Source of the DNA: Cellulosimicrobium sp. CUA-896
GTDB lineage: Bacteria; Actinomycetota; Actinomycetes; Actinomycetales; Cellulomonadaceae
Direction: 5' to 3'
DNA length: 64,000 bases
NCBI RefSeq assembly: GCF_001942335.1
Contig: NZ_MKKH01000033.1
Span: forward strand, 98,235-162,234
Program-made: the position numbers and the translations under genes
The notes under the pieces: model-generated
What the model saw: only the letters and a program-made list of their open reading frames with translations
Databases searched by the model: none
What the model was told of the DNA's origin: nothing
Part shown: one piece after another, positions 56,330-63,858 of the stretch
Layout: each line of letters starts with the position of its first letter
How positions within the stretch are numbered: the stretch's first letter is position 1

Positions 56330-56935
56330 ATGCTCGAGGTCGTGCTGCTCGACGCGCGGACGCTGCGGGGCATCCAGGACGGGACGGTGACGCTCGCGTT
56401 CCGCCGCTGGACCGTGCCGCGCGTGCGCGTCGGGACCCGGCAGCGCACGCGCGTGGGCGTGGTCGAGGTGACCTCCGTCGAGCAGGTGCCGCTCGGCGGC
56501 GACGGCACCCCGCTCGTGTCCGACGACGAGGCCCGACGCGCCGGGATGGCGTCGCCCGGGCACGTGCTCGCCCGGGGCGCCGGTCGCGAGGGCGACCTGT
56601 ACCGGGTGGGGCTGCGGTTCGCGGGGGAGGACCCGCGCGTCGCGCTCCGGGCCGACGACCACCTCGACGCCGACGACGTGGCCGCGATCCGTACCCGCCT
56701 GGCGCGCATGGACCGCGCGGCGGCGGAGCCGTGGACGCGCGCCTACCTCGAGCTCGTGGCCGCGCGTCCCGGTGTGGTGGCGCGCGAGCTGGCCGCCGGG
56801 GTCGGGATGGAGCGCGACCCGTTCAAGGTGCGCGTGCGCCGGCTCAAGGAGCTCGGGCTCACCGAGAGCCTCGACGTCGGCTACCGCCTGTCGCCGCGCG
56901 GGGCCGCGTACCTCGCGGCCACGGCGAGCGGCTGA
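56330..56935 (+). CDS. Conserved hypothetical with PUA/ASCH-like N-domain and winged-helix-like C-terminus
   Basis: 201-aa protein. The N-terminal LRGIQDGTVTLAFRRWTVPR and TRVGVVEVTSVEQVPL resemble ASCH/PUA-type RNA-binding beta folds. The C-terminal part (VVARELAAGVGMERDPFKVR and RLKELGLTESLDVGYRL) looks like a winged helix. The combination would suit an RNA- or DNA-binding role; this is inference. Start ATG 56330. Confidence 0.7.
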   Translation: MLEVVLLDARTLRGIQDGTVTLAFRRWTVPRVRVGTRQRTRVGVVEVTSVEQVPLGGDGTPLVSDDEARRAGMASPGHVLARGAGREGDLYRVGLRFAGEDPRVALRADDHLDADDVAAIRTRLARMDRAAAEPWTRAYLELVAARPGVVARELAAGVGMERDPFKVRVRRLKELGLTESLDVGYRLSPRGAAYLAATASG

Positions 56936-56975
56936 CGCCGGCGCGACGGGCCCGACGCCGCCGGCGCTCGGCAGG

Positions 56976-57563
56976 TCAGGAGGCCGGTGCGTCGTCGACC
57001 GGGCCCGGCCGCACGTCGATCGCCGGGAGGCCGTCGATGCTGCGCTCGTTCTTCCGGTGCCGGTAGTCGGCGAGCTCCTCGGGCGTCCTCCGGGCGGCCC
57101 ACCGGTCGAGGAGGTCGCGGTCCTCGACGAGCGCCATGCGCGGGACGGAGAAGCCGCAGGAGTCGGAGACGCGCGTGACGTCCACGACGACGACGCCCCG
57201 CTGGCCCGCCGTCTCGGCCTTGGCGAACACGGGGCGCAGCGCGTCGAACTCCTCCGTCCCCACGTCGACGTACCGCCCGGTGCCGTGGAACCGCACGATG
57301 TTCGGCGGTCCGTCGAACGCGCAGAACATGACGACGACGCGCCCGTTCTCGCGCAGGTGGGCCGGGGTCTCCGCGCCCGAGCCGGTGTAGTCGAGGTACG
57401 CGACCCGGTGCGGGCCGAGGACGGCGAACGTGCCCGCCATTCCCTTCGGGGCGACGTTGACGTGCCCGTCCGCGGCGAGCGGCGCCGTGCCGACGAAGAA
57501 CAGCGGCTGGGCGAGGACGAAGGACGCGATGCGGTCGGTGATCTCCGGGTGCACGGTCGCCAT
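56976..57563 (-). CDS. Pyridoxamine 5'-phosphate oxidase-related flavoprotein
   Basis: 195-aa split-barrel flavoprotein: FVLAQPLFFVGTAPLAADGH with VNVAPKGMAGTFAVLG, then RVAYLDYTGSGAETPAHLRE and GRVVVMFCAFDGPPNIVRFH. This matches the FMN-binding PPOX-like group rather than true PdxH. Start ATG 57563. It diverges from the DinB gene with only 48 nt between, so their promoters overlap. Confidence 0.87.
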   Translation of the reverse strand: MATVHPEITDRIASFVLAQPLFFVGTAPLAADGHVNVAPKGMAGTFAVLGPHRVAYLDYTGSGAETPAHLRENGRVVVMFCAFDGPPNIVRFHGTGRYVDVGTEEFDALRPVFAKAETAGQRGVVVVDVTRVSDSCGFSVPRMALVEDRDLLDRWAARRTPEELADYRHRKNERSIDGLPAIDVRPGPVDDAPAS

Positions 57564-57611
57564 GGCGGGAGTGTGGCACCGCTGCGGGTGGCCGGAGGTA
57601 GCGTCCGCCAT

Positions 57612-58250
57612 ATGACCGAGACCACACCCGCGCCCGGGCGACCGGACTGGACGCTGCACCCCAAGACCGTGCTCCAGCGCTACCTCGAGAAGGAGCGCGC
57701 GTCGTTCGTCGCCAAGCTCGACGGGCTGGGGGAGCGCGAGGCGCGCCGGCCCCTCACGCCCACGGGGACCAACCTGCTCGGCCTCGTCAAGCACGTCGCG
57801 AGCGTGCAGGCCGACTACCTGGGCGCGGTGTTCGGGCGCCCCTTCGACGTCCCCATGCCGTGGTTCGCCGACGACGCCGAGGTGAACGCGGACATGTGGG
57901 CGACGGCCGACGAGACCCGCGAGGAGATCCTCGACCTGTGGCGGCGCTCGTGCGCGCACGCCGACGCCACGGTCGCCGCGCTCGACCTCGACGCGACCGG
58001 CGAGGTCCCGTGGTGGCCGCCGCACCTGCGCGAGGTGACGCTGCACCGCGTCCTCGTCCACCTGCTCGCCGAGGTCGCGCGCCACGCCGGCCACGCCGAC
58101 ATCGTGCGGGAGCTCGTCGACGAGCGCGCCGGCAACGACGACGGCAACCTGCCCGAGCAGTCGCGCGAGGAGTGGGCGGCGTACCGGGCACGGCTCGACG
58201 AGGCGGCGGTCGAGGCCGCGCGCCGGGTGGGCGACGTCGCGCAGCTGTAG
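57612..58250 (+). CDS. DinB family protein (DUF664 type)
   Basis: 212-aa four-helix protein. His positions for the metal are in LLGLVKHVASVQADYLG, RVLVHLLAEVARHAGHADIV and the central HPKTVLQRYLEKERASFVAK. The last H-x3-H motif is typical. Probably a mycothiol- or bacillithiol-dependent transferase, or a stress protein. GGAGG lies 13 nt before the ATG. Confidence 0.88.
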   Translation: MTETTPAPGRPDWTLHPKTVLQRYLEKERASFVAKLDGLGEREARRPLTPTGTNLLGLVKHVASVQADYLGAVFGRPFDVPMPWFADDAEVNADMWATADETREEILDLWRRSCAHADATVAALDLDATGEVPWWPPHLREVTLHRVLVHLLAEVARHAGHADIVRELVDERAGNDDGNLPEQSREEWAAYRARLDEAAVEAARRVGDVAQL

Positions 58251-58266
58251 CGGGTGGTGCCGTGGA

Positions 58267-59396
58267 TCAGGCGCGCCCGAGGAGCACCGCGACCTCGTAG
58301 TGCCCCGTGTGGGGGAACATGTCGAGCACGCGCGCCTCGCGCGGGCGCAGCGTCGGCATGAGCGCGAGGTCGCGCGCGAGCGACGTCGCGTTGCAGCTCG
58401 AGTAGACGACGTGCCGCACGCCCGACTCCTCCAGCCACGTGCTCAGCGTCTCGCCGATGCCCCGGCGCGGCGGGTTCACGACGACGAGCTCCGGTCGTGC
58501 CTCCGGGGGCTGGGCGAGGGCGAAGGCGGTCGCGTCCTGCGCGAGGAACGCGGTGCGGTCGAGGCCCGCGTCGCGCGCGGTGAGCCGGGCGCTCGCGACG
58601 GCCTCGGCCGCCGTCTCGACGCCGACGACGTCGCGGCCCGGCCCCGCGACGTGCAGCGCGAACCCGCCCACCCCGCAGTACAGGTCCCAGACCGAGCCGG
58701 GGGCGGCCTCGTCCACCCACGCGCGGCCCTGGCGGTAGAGCGCGGCGGCGACGTCCGTGTTGGTCTGGAAGAAGCTCTGCGGGCGCAGGTGCAGGTCGAC
58801 GTCGTTGACCGTCATGCGCAGCGTCTCGGTCTCCGTGAGGAGCAGCTCGGTCTCGCCCTCGACGACCGCCTTGTGCTCCGGGTGGATGTTCGCCGAGACG
58901 ACGCGCAGCGCGGGGAGCGCCGCGAGCAGCGCGGGCAGGTGCTTGCGGATCCGCGGCACCGACTCCGTCGAGCGCAGCACGAAGCGCGCCATGAGGTCGC
59001 CGTCCGGCGAGAGGGTCACGAGCACGTACTTGAGCTCGCCGCGACGTGCCCGGACGCGTAGGGGACGAGACGGGCGCGCGTCACGAGCTCGGCCAGCGGG
59101 CCGAACGCCTCCTGCAGCGCCGGCGGGTACAGCGGGCAGTCGGTGAGGTCGACGCCGCCGTTCTCGGCGAGGATGCCGAGCACCGGCTCCTCGACGGTGC
59201 CGGTGACGACCATCTTGGCCTTGTTGCGGAAGCCGGCCTCCGCCGACTCGACGGGCGGCAGCCAGCGCAGGCCGGGGGCGAGCGGCGCGAGCAGCTCGGC
59301 GCAGTGCCGCTGCTTGTCGGCGAGCTGCGTGGGGTACGGCTGCTCGAGGAGGGTGCACGACCGGCAGCGCGCGGCGTCGAAGTGGTGGCACTGCAC
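58267..59396 (-). CDS. rlmC: 23S rRNA (uracil-5)-methyltransferase RlmC-like, one frame break
   Basis: SAM-dependent RNA m5U methyltransferase of about 376 aa. The start is GTG 59396; the N-terminal Fe-S cysteines are in VQCHHFDAARCRSCTLLEQP and KQRHC. Then AGFRNKAKMVVTGTVEEPVL, and after the break KYVLVTLSPDGDLMARFVLR, LRPQSFFQTNTDVAAALYRQ, WDLYCGVGGFALHVAGPGRD, VVVNPPRRGIGETL and VVYSSCNATSL (catalytic Cys). The frame breaks near 59042, where the minus-strand CGCGGCGAG needs one more base. It targets U747 in RlmC proteins; the exact position here is inferred. Confidence 0.88.
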
Positions 59397-59457
59397 TCGT
59401 TCGAGTCTACGGGCGGCCCGCCCGGCCCGGACGCCGGCGGCCGGGCGTGGCCGGGCG

Positions 59458-59745
59458 TCAGACGGGCTTCGTCGCCTTCCCGTCGAGCCACAGCGTGTCG
59501 GACTCGTCGCGATGGGTGCCGTCCGTGCCGACGTGCTCGGTGCCGATCCGCGGGCCCTTGGTGATGACGTGGACCATCGCCATGCCGTGGCCCCGTCCGA
59601 GCCCGTAGTCCTCCTTGAGCCACTCGAGGATCGGGCCGGCCTTCGTCGTCCCGTCGAAGCCGCGCTCGTGCGCGAGGTCGACGAGCTGGCGCGGGGTGAG
59701 GCCGGTCTTGTCCTCGACCGCGTCGAGGTACGCCTGGAAGGACAC
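59458..59745 (-). CDS. DUF4287 domain protein
   Basis: 95-aa protein: MSFQAYLDAVEDKTGLTPRQ, LVDLAHERGF and LEWLKEDYGLGRGHGMAMVH, typical of the DUF4287/YdhR-like small proteins found widely in actinobacteria, followed by a short charged tail. Function unknown; probably cytoplasmic. The start ATG is preceded by AGGAGCA. Confidence 0.87.
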   Translation of the reverse strand: MSFQAYLDAVEDKTGLTPRQLVDLAHERGFDGTTKAGPILEWLKEDYGLGRGHGMAMVHVITKGPRIGTEHVGTDGTHRDESDTLWLDGKATKPV

Positions 59746-59890
59746 GTGCTGCTCCTCTCGCGCCGGGCGCCGTGCCCGGTCGTCGGTGCCGACGCGGGCC
59801 GGGGCGCGAACTCATCGGTCGGCCCGACGTCGCGACGAGTGTTCACCCGGGGTTCCGGCGGCGGCCACCGCCGTCTGCCACCCTCGGCCC

Positions 59891-60115
59891 ATGACCGACG
59901 AGTCGCGCGAGATCGACGTCGTGGTGCAGCGCATCGCGGACCGCTTCCCGGACCTACCCGTCGCGCAGGTGCGCGAGCAGGTGCTGGCCGAGCTCGACGC
60001 CTTCGACGACGCGCACGTGCGCGACTTCGTCCCGCTCCTCGTGGAGAACGCGGTGATGGACACCCTGCGGGCGTCGGGCGACCCCGAGCCGGTGGTCGTG
60101 CCGGACGAGGGCTGA
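59891..60115 (+). CDS. Three-helix bundle dimerization domain protein
   Basis: 74-aa protein: IDVVVQRIADRFPDLPVAQV, then LAELDAFDDAHVRDFVPLLV. This matches the short actinobacterial proteins with a three-helix dimerization domain, frequently found near sensor or stress genes. No catalytic residues. Start ATG 59891. Confidence 0.8.
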   Translation: MTDESREIDVVVQRIADRFPDLPVAQVREQVLAELDAFDDAHVRDFVPLLVENAVMDTLRASGDPEPVVVPDEG

Positions 60116-60190
60116 CGGTCGACGTCGTCCGCCACGGGCGCCGTCCACGACGCCGTCGACGCCGCACGTCCGCGCTGTCACGATGGGCCC

Positions 60191-60604
60191 ATGACGCGCT
60201 ACGCGATCGACGCGCCCACGGCCATCCGGCTCGCGCGCGACGGCATCACCGTCCCGGCCGAGCACCAGCTCGTGGCGCCGAACGTCCTGCGGTCCGAGGT
60301 GCTGTCCCTGCTCTACCGCGCCGTGCGCGCCGGCGAGCTGGAGGACCGGGAGGGCAAGGGTCTCCTCGACCGGGTGACGACGACGCGCGTGCGCCTGCTC
60401 GGCGACCGCGTCTCCCGGGCGACGGCGTGGCAGCTCGCGGAGGGGCTGGGCTGGCAGGACGTCGGCCGGGCCGAGTACCTCGCGGTCGCGAGGCTCCAGG
60501 CCGACGTGCTCGTCACGGAGGACCCGGACCTCGTCCGTGCCGCGGAGGGCGTCGTGACCGTCGTGGGCGTCGAGGCGCTCGTCTCGTCCTGGGTCGTTGG
60601 GTGA
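60191..60604 (+). CDS. PIN-domain VapC-like protein without visible antitoxin
   Basis: 137-aa protein: YAIDAPTAIRLARDGITVPA with the first Asp, VAPNVLRSEVLSLLYRAVRA with Glu, WQDVGRAEYLAVARLQADVL and VTEDPDLVRAAEG with the last acidic residues, consistent with a PIN nuclease fold. VapC toxins are normally preceded by a small antitoxin gene. Only the three-helix-bundle gene is upstream, 75 nt away, and it does not look like VapB. It may be a domesticated or orphan toxin. Confidence 0.7.
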   Translation: MTRYAIDAPTAIRLARDGITVPAEHQLVAPNVLRSEVLSLLYRAVRAGELEDREGKGLLDRVTTTRVRLLGDRVSRATAWQLAEGLGWQDVGRAEYLAVARLQADVLVTEDPDLVRAAEGVVTVVGVEALVSSWVVG

Positions 60605-60740
60605 CGCCGCCGGCATCTCCGGCATGACAGCGCCGTCGTGGCACGGCGCGCGGCGGCGTGCAAGCACGGCGCGCGGCCGATGTCTGTTTTCACCCGGTCC
60701 GTCGCGTCACCGGGACGGGATCTGAGGCGTCCCTCTCCTC

Positions 60741-61073
60741 GTGCACCACGAGCAGGACGAACGACGACTCGAACCCATCGCCCTCCGGCACCCGGTGCCG
60801 TCCGAGCACCGGACGCACGACCGGACGGGCCGACCCGTGACGCTGCGCGGCGTCGTGACGCACGTGGCGGGACGCCGCGTGGCCTTCGAGTACCACCACC
60901 CGGAGCGCGGGCTCTGGCATCTGTGGGTGGCCGACCACACGTGCTTCCCGGTGGGGGACGCGGACGTGTACGAGCCCACCGGGACCGCGGTGGGCGACCA
61001 CGGGCCTGACGCGCTGCGCACCCGCGACCCCCGCGGCTGCGGCCGGGAGAGCCTCGTCGCCGTCGGGTCCTGA
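60741..61073 (+). CDS. Hypothetical protein
   Basis: 110-aa protein from GTG 60741 with VTLRGVVTHVAGRRVAFEYH and GLWHLWVADHTCFPVGDADV. Third codon positions are almost all G or C, as in the genes around it, and its composition is reasonable. No family recognised. It lies in the accessory end of the window. Confidence 0.5.
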   Translation: MHHEQDERRLEPIALRHPVPSEHRTHDRTGRPVTLRGVVTHVAGRRVAFEYHHPERGLWHLWVADHTCFPVGDADVYEPTGTAVGDHGPDALRTRDPRGCGRESLVAVGS

Positions 61074-61109
61074 GGGTCGCGGCCGGGCGGGCGCCTCGGC
61101 AGGAGGCGG

Positions 61110-61495
61110 CTAGCGTCCGCCGGGGCTCGCGTAGAAGGTGCGGATCCGCTGCTGGGTGGCCGGGTCGATCCGGCGGCGAGGGCTCATGGACCCGCCGGCG
61201 TGGGTGCTCAGCCACGACCTCAGCGCTGCGGGCCGGACGTCGACGGCGTCCGCGAGCTCGTCGACGGTGGGCCACGCGGGCGAGGGGGTGCGCACGTGCG
61301 GCTCGCGGGCGCGTGGTGCAGGTCCTGACCCCACGCGATGGCCTCCGCGGGCGACCGGAACCCGCCGATGCGGCCCGGTGCCGGGTGCGGCTTCTCCAGG
61401 CACCACTCGTCCCCGCGCGCGACGATCCGGTACACCCCCTCGGGTGCCCGCGCCTCGTACACGCCGTCCTCCGCCTGCCCCCAGCTCAGCGCCAT
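61110..61495 (-). CDS. Hypothetical protein with C-terminal DNA-binding-like helices, one frame break
   Basis: The N-terminal part reads MALSWGQAEDGVYEARAPEG, ARGDEWCLEKPHPAPGRI and FRSPAEAIAWGQDLHH. The C-terminal part in another frame reads TVDELADAVDVRPAALRSWL and MSPRRRIDPATQQRIRTFY, which suggests a helix-turn-helix. They join near 61311 if one G is restored (CACGCGCC to CACGGCGCC), giving 128 aa. This is the same base-loss context as in purM. No family identified. Confidence 0.5.
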
Positions 61496-61603
61496 GCGCG
61501 CCAGTCTGTCGGGAAAGCGCTGTGGTGAGTAGGTGCGCGTTCAACTTTCACCCCTGCCCACTACTGGACGGATGTCCAGGTGGCACCTAGCGTGGCAGGC
61601 AGC

Positions 61604-61639
61604 CGGTGCCGCACCGAACCCCCTGCAGGTGCGGCACCG
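61604..61639. repeat. Eleven-base inverted repeat
   Basis: CGGTGCCGCAC at 61604-61614 pairs fully with GTGCGGCACCG at 61629-61639 around a 14-nt loop. It could end the transcript of neither adjacent gene clearly: the left gene faces away and the right gene starts 460 nt later. Confidence 0.5.
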
Positions 61640-62032
61640 GCATCCAGCGACGGTGCCGCACACCGCGTCCGACGCGCCCCGCCCCAGGTCGGCCGACGCG
61701 CCGAGCCTGGGTCGGGTCGTGCCGGGCCCGTGCGACTGCCCGCGCGACGGCCCGCGCGGCACGCCACCGCACCGCCCGTGCTCGCGCATCGCCACCCGGA
61801 AGGGAGCCACGTCCGCGGTCGCGGCGTCGTGGCCAGTCGTGGCCGGCGCCAGGCGCTCGACTTCGAGGTCCAGATGATGCTGCACGCCGCGGGCGGCCCC
61901 GACGGCTGGGGCCGAGCGAGCTCGCGCGACGGCTGGTGGAGGGCACGGGCTGACGCCCGGGCCTTTCGTCATGACCGCGGTGGTGCGCCGATCATGGCGG
62001 TAGCGGTCACGGTCCCGAGACAATGGCTCATT

Positions 62033-62099
62033 GTCACAGTACCGTGACACAGGCACCTGTCATGGAACTATGACTTCCCGTGTGTCACAGTACTGTGAC
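62033..62099 (+). promoter_or_regulatory. Three phased operator dyads before the HipB-like gene
   Basis: Three 16-bp sites with GTCA...TGAC ends: 62033-62048 (one mismatch), 62059-62074 (weak centre) and 62084-62099 (perfect, half-site GTCACAGT). Centres are 26 and 25 bp apart. A weaker fourth candidate is at 62006-62021. TACTGT at 62091-62096 in the last site is a -10 box placed for a leaderless start at the ATG. Confidence 0.65.
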
Positions 62100-62102
62100 G
62101 TC

Positions 62103-62366
62103 ATGAGGCCCATCGCCAACGAGATCCAGCTGGGTGCCGCCCTGCGAGAACGTCGCGAGCGTGCCGGCCTGACCCAGGGGCGCCTGGCCGAACGCGCCGG
62201 CGTCTCGCGCGCCTTCGTCATCGACCTCGAACGCGGCCGGCGCCCGCGCGCCGAGCTCAACCGCGTGCTGTCCGTCATGCGCGCGCTCGACGCGGCCATC
62301 ACGCTCGTCGACGACGAGCACCGCGACGCCGAGGACGTCCTGACCGAGCTGCTGGGGGACCTGTGA
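62103..62366 (+). CDS. HipB-like XRE family regulator (antitoxin type)
   Basis: 87-aa helix-turn-helix protein: MRPIANEIQLGAALRERRER, then TQGRLAERAGVSRAFVIDLE and RGRRPRAELNRVLSVMRALD. The Arg-rich HTH and length match HipB-type antitoxins. The stop overlaps the start of a truncated hipA-like frame (GTGA), as in hipBA operons. Because the toxin is broken, the regulator may now control only its own promoter or other loci. Confidence 0.8.
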   Translation: MRPIANEIQLGAALRERRERAGLTQGRLAERAGVSRAFVIDLERGRRPRAELNRVLSVMRALDAAITLVDDEHRDAEDVLTELLGDL

Positions 62367-62620
62367 GACTCGCCTTCGCCCTGTACGGACGCGTCGCGGG
62401 CATCATCGAGCGAGACGGCGGCGCCACCACCCTGCGCTACTCGCCCGAGCACCTCAGCCTGCGCGAGCCGACCCCGCTGTCCCTGTCGATGCCCGTCAGC
62501 AGCACGACGTACCGCGCCCGTCCTGTCGAGGCGTACCTGCGCGGCCTGCTCCCCGACCACGAGGAGGTGCGCGAGCGCTGGGCAAGGAAGGCGGGCGTGC
62601 GACCCGGTGACACGCTCGGC
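62363..62620 (+). pseudogene. Truncated hipA-like toxin gene (N-terminal domain only)
   Basis: About 85 residues of a HipA N-terminal domain: MRLAFALYGRVAGIIERDGG, ATTLRYSPEHLSLREPTPLS, and VEAYLRGLLPDHEEVRERWA followed by RKAGVRPGDTL. A full HipA kinase is about 400-450 aa. The homology stops at about 62610 and the frame continues into unrelated sequence, ending at 62701. The Ser/Thr kinase core is absent, so the product cannot be toxic in the usual way. Confidence 0.8.
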
Positions 62621-62930
62621 CACGCACCTGACCCCGGCGGACTCCGAGCTCGCCCAGCAGCTCGTGCGCGACCCCTGGGGTGTTCGACCACCTCGGCCTG
62701 ACCGGACGCGTCCACGAACGCGACATGGAGGAAGCCCTGATGGACACGCTCTAAGATACCCTGCTCGAGTTCGGGCACGGCATGGCGTTCGTCGGCCGCC
62801 AGGTCCGCTTCAACGTCGACGGCGACGAACTCGTCATCGACCTGCTGCTCTTCCACGTCGAGCAACTGCGCTACGTCGTCGTCGAGCTCGAGATCGGCCG
62901 GTTCGAGCCCGGCCACGTCGGCTTGTCGTG
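62607..62930 (+). pseudogene. Fragment of a DUF1016 (YhcG-like) nuclease gene
   Basis: Starts with a THLTPADSELAQQLVRDPW stretch, then after one extra G (TGGGGTG for TGGGTG) VFDHLGLTGRVHERDMEEAL, an in-frame TAA at about 62754, then LLEFGHGMAFVGRQVRFNVD GDELVIDLLLFHVEQLRYVV and VELEIGRFEPGHVG. This corresponds to the middle part of YhcG, including its PD-(D/E)XK Asp and Glu-x-Lys-like region (ELEIG, Lys lost). It is joined directly to the hipA remnant. Confidence 0.75.
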
Positions 62931-62979
62931 ATGGGCCTGTCGTGGTGGGCCTGTTGTGGTGGGCCTGTTGTGGTGGGCC
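62924..62979. repeat. Four 14-bp tandem repeats reaching into tRNA-Lys
   Basis: Units at 62924, 62938, 62952 and 62966. Consensus TGTYGTGRTGGGCC; the last two are identical. The fourth unit overlaps the 3' end of the tRNA-Lys gene (62974-62979). Array ends the yhcG fragment. Confidence 0.9.
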
Positions 62980-63046
62980 CCCCGGGGTTCGAACCCGGAA
63001 CCTACGGATTAAAAGTCCGCAGCTCTGCCAGTTGAGCTAGAGGCCC
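62974..63046 (-). tRNA. tRNA-Lys (TTT)
   Basis: Minus strand, 73 nt: starts GGGCCTCTAGCTCAACTGG, anticodon loop CTTTTAA (anticodon TTT), T arm GGGTTCGAACCCC, and an acceptor 3' arm GGGGCCC pairing with GGGCCTC (one G-T), discriminator A. Its 3' end is a typical integration site, and it borders a decayed accessory block and a tandem repeat. Confidence 0.95.
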
Positions 63047-63091
63047 GTGGCGTCGGGTCCTCCGACGCCACGCCAAGGCTACCCGCGCGCG

Positions 63092-63858
63092 TCACACCCA
63101 GATCGCGGCGGGCCACCCGTCGTCGAACACCTCGGGAGGGTCGGGCAGCGGCACCGCCTCGCCGCGCGCGACGCGCCGGGCGGTCCAGGCCGCGGCGGCG
63201 GCGTCGAGCACGTCGTCGGCGCCGGTGTCCTCGCCCTCCAGGCCGAGCTCGCCGGCGAGCACGACGCCCTGCTCGGCGAGGAGGCGCCGTCGCGCCTCAC
63301 CACCTGCCCACGTCGACTTGCGCGAGGTCAGCGCCGCACCGTGCATGCGCGCGAAGCTCACCTCGGGGTGCGCCTCGACGACCCGGACGCGAGTGGTGCG
63401 CACCCACGCGTCGACCTGCAGGAGCTTGACGCGCAGGGCGAAGGCCTGGATCGAGATCCCCTCGCCCGCGTGCTCGCGGTTGACCCGGACGGCGGTCGCG
63501 TGGTCGGGTGCGCTCAGGGCGGCGCGCACAGGGGTCATGAACACCGAGGACCGCAGCGCGCCGATCTCCGCCCGCGCGAGGACGTCCGCACGTCGGCGCC
63601 CGGCGCGGGAAGCCCGACGGGGATGTCGATCGCGACCGCGTCGAGGTCGCCGCCCGCGGACGCGAGCGCGACGAGCGCGTCGATCGTCGCGGCCACGTGG
63701 GCCTCGACCCGGGTGCGGCTCGTGCGCCTGCGGGCCACGGGGCCGGGCGTCGTCGGGCCGGTCGTCGAGCACGACGCCCACCCAGCCGGCGCGGCACGCG
63801 TCGACGCGAGCACGCGGGGCTCGGGTGCGTGGTGGTCGGGCACGCGGTTCGACGTCAC
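63092..63858 (-). CDS. DUF429 family protein (predicted nuclease), several frame breaks
   Basis: Start GTG 63858 (VTSNRVPDHHAPEPRVL). Segments that are recognisable in order: VDACRAGWVGVVLDD, VEAHVAATIDALVALASAGG, LDAVAIDIPVGLPAPG, ADVLARAEIGALRSSVFMTP, VRVVEAHPEVSFARMHGAAL and KSTWAGGEARRRLLAEQG, all matching the DUF429 layout (IDIPxGLP, SVFxTP, HPEVSFA). Up to four missing bases (about 63600, two between 63700 and 63770, and 63808) are needed to connect them. The first fits the common G loss (CTCGCGTCG to CTCGGCGTCG). A real decayed gene is also possible. Confidence 0.65.

Larger units (their letters stand above)
61496..62102. other. 607-base region without a convincing gene
   Basis: Open frames here have poor codon bias. 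It holds CTGGAC-GGAT-GTCCAG at 61564-61579, an 11-bp inverted repeat at 61604-61639 (CGGTGCCGCAC / GTGCGGCACCG), and from 62006 the operator series of the next gene. The composition is less GC-rich at its right end. It may be the remains of acquired DNA. Confidence 0.4.

Noticed and set aside
61580..62047. Possible 155-codon gene in the 61.5-62.1 kb gap.
   Set aside because: The translation is Arg/Pro/Ala-rich without motifs, the codon third positions lack the usual G/C bias, and its end runs through the operator series of the next gene.
62924..62979. CRISPR array next to tRNA-Lys.
   Set aside because: Units of 14 bp are head-to-tail with no spacers and no cas genes nearby.
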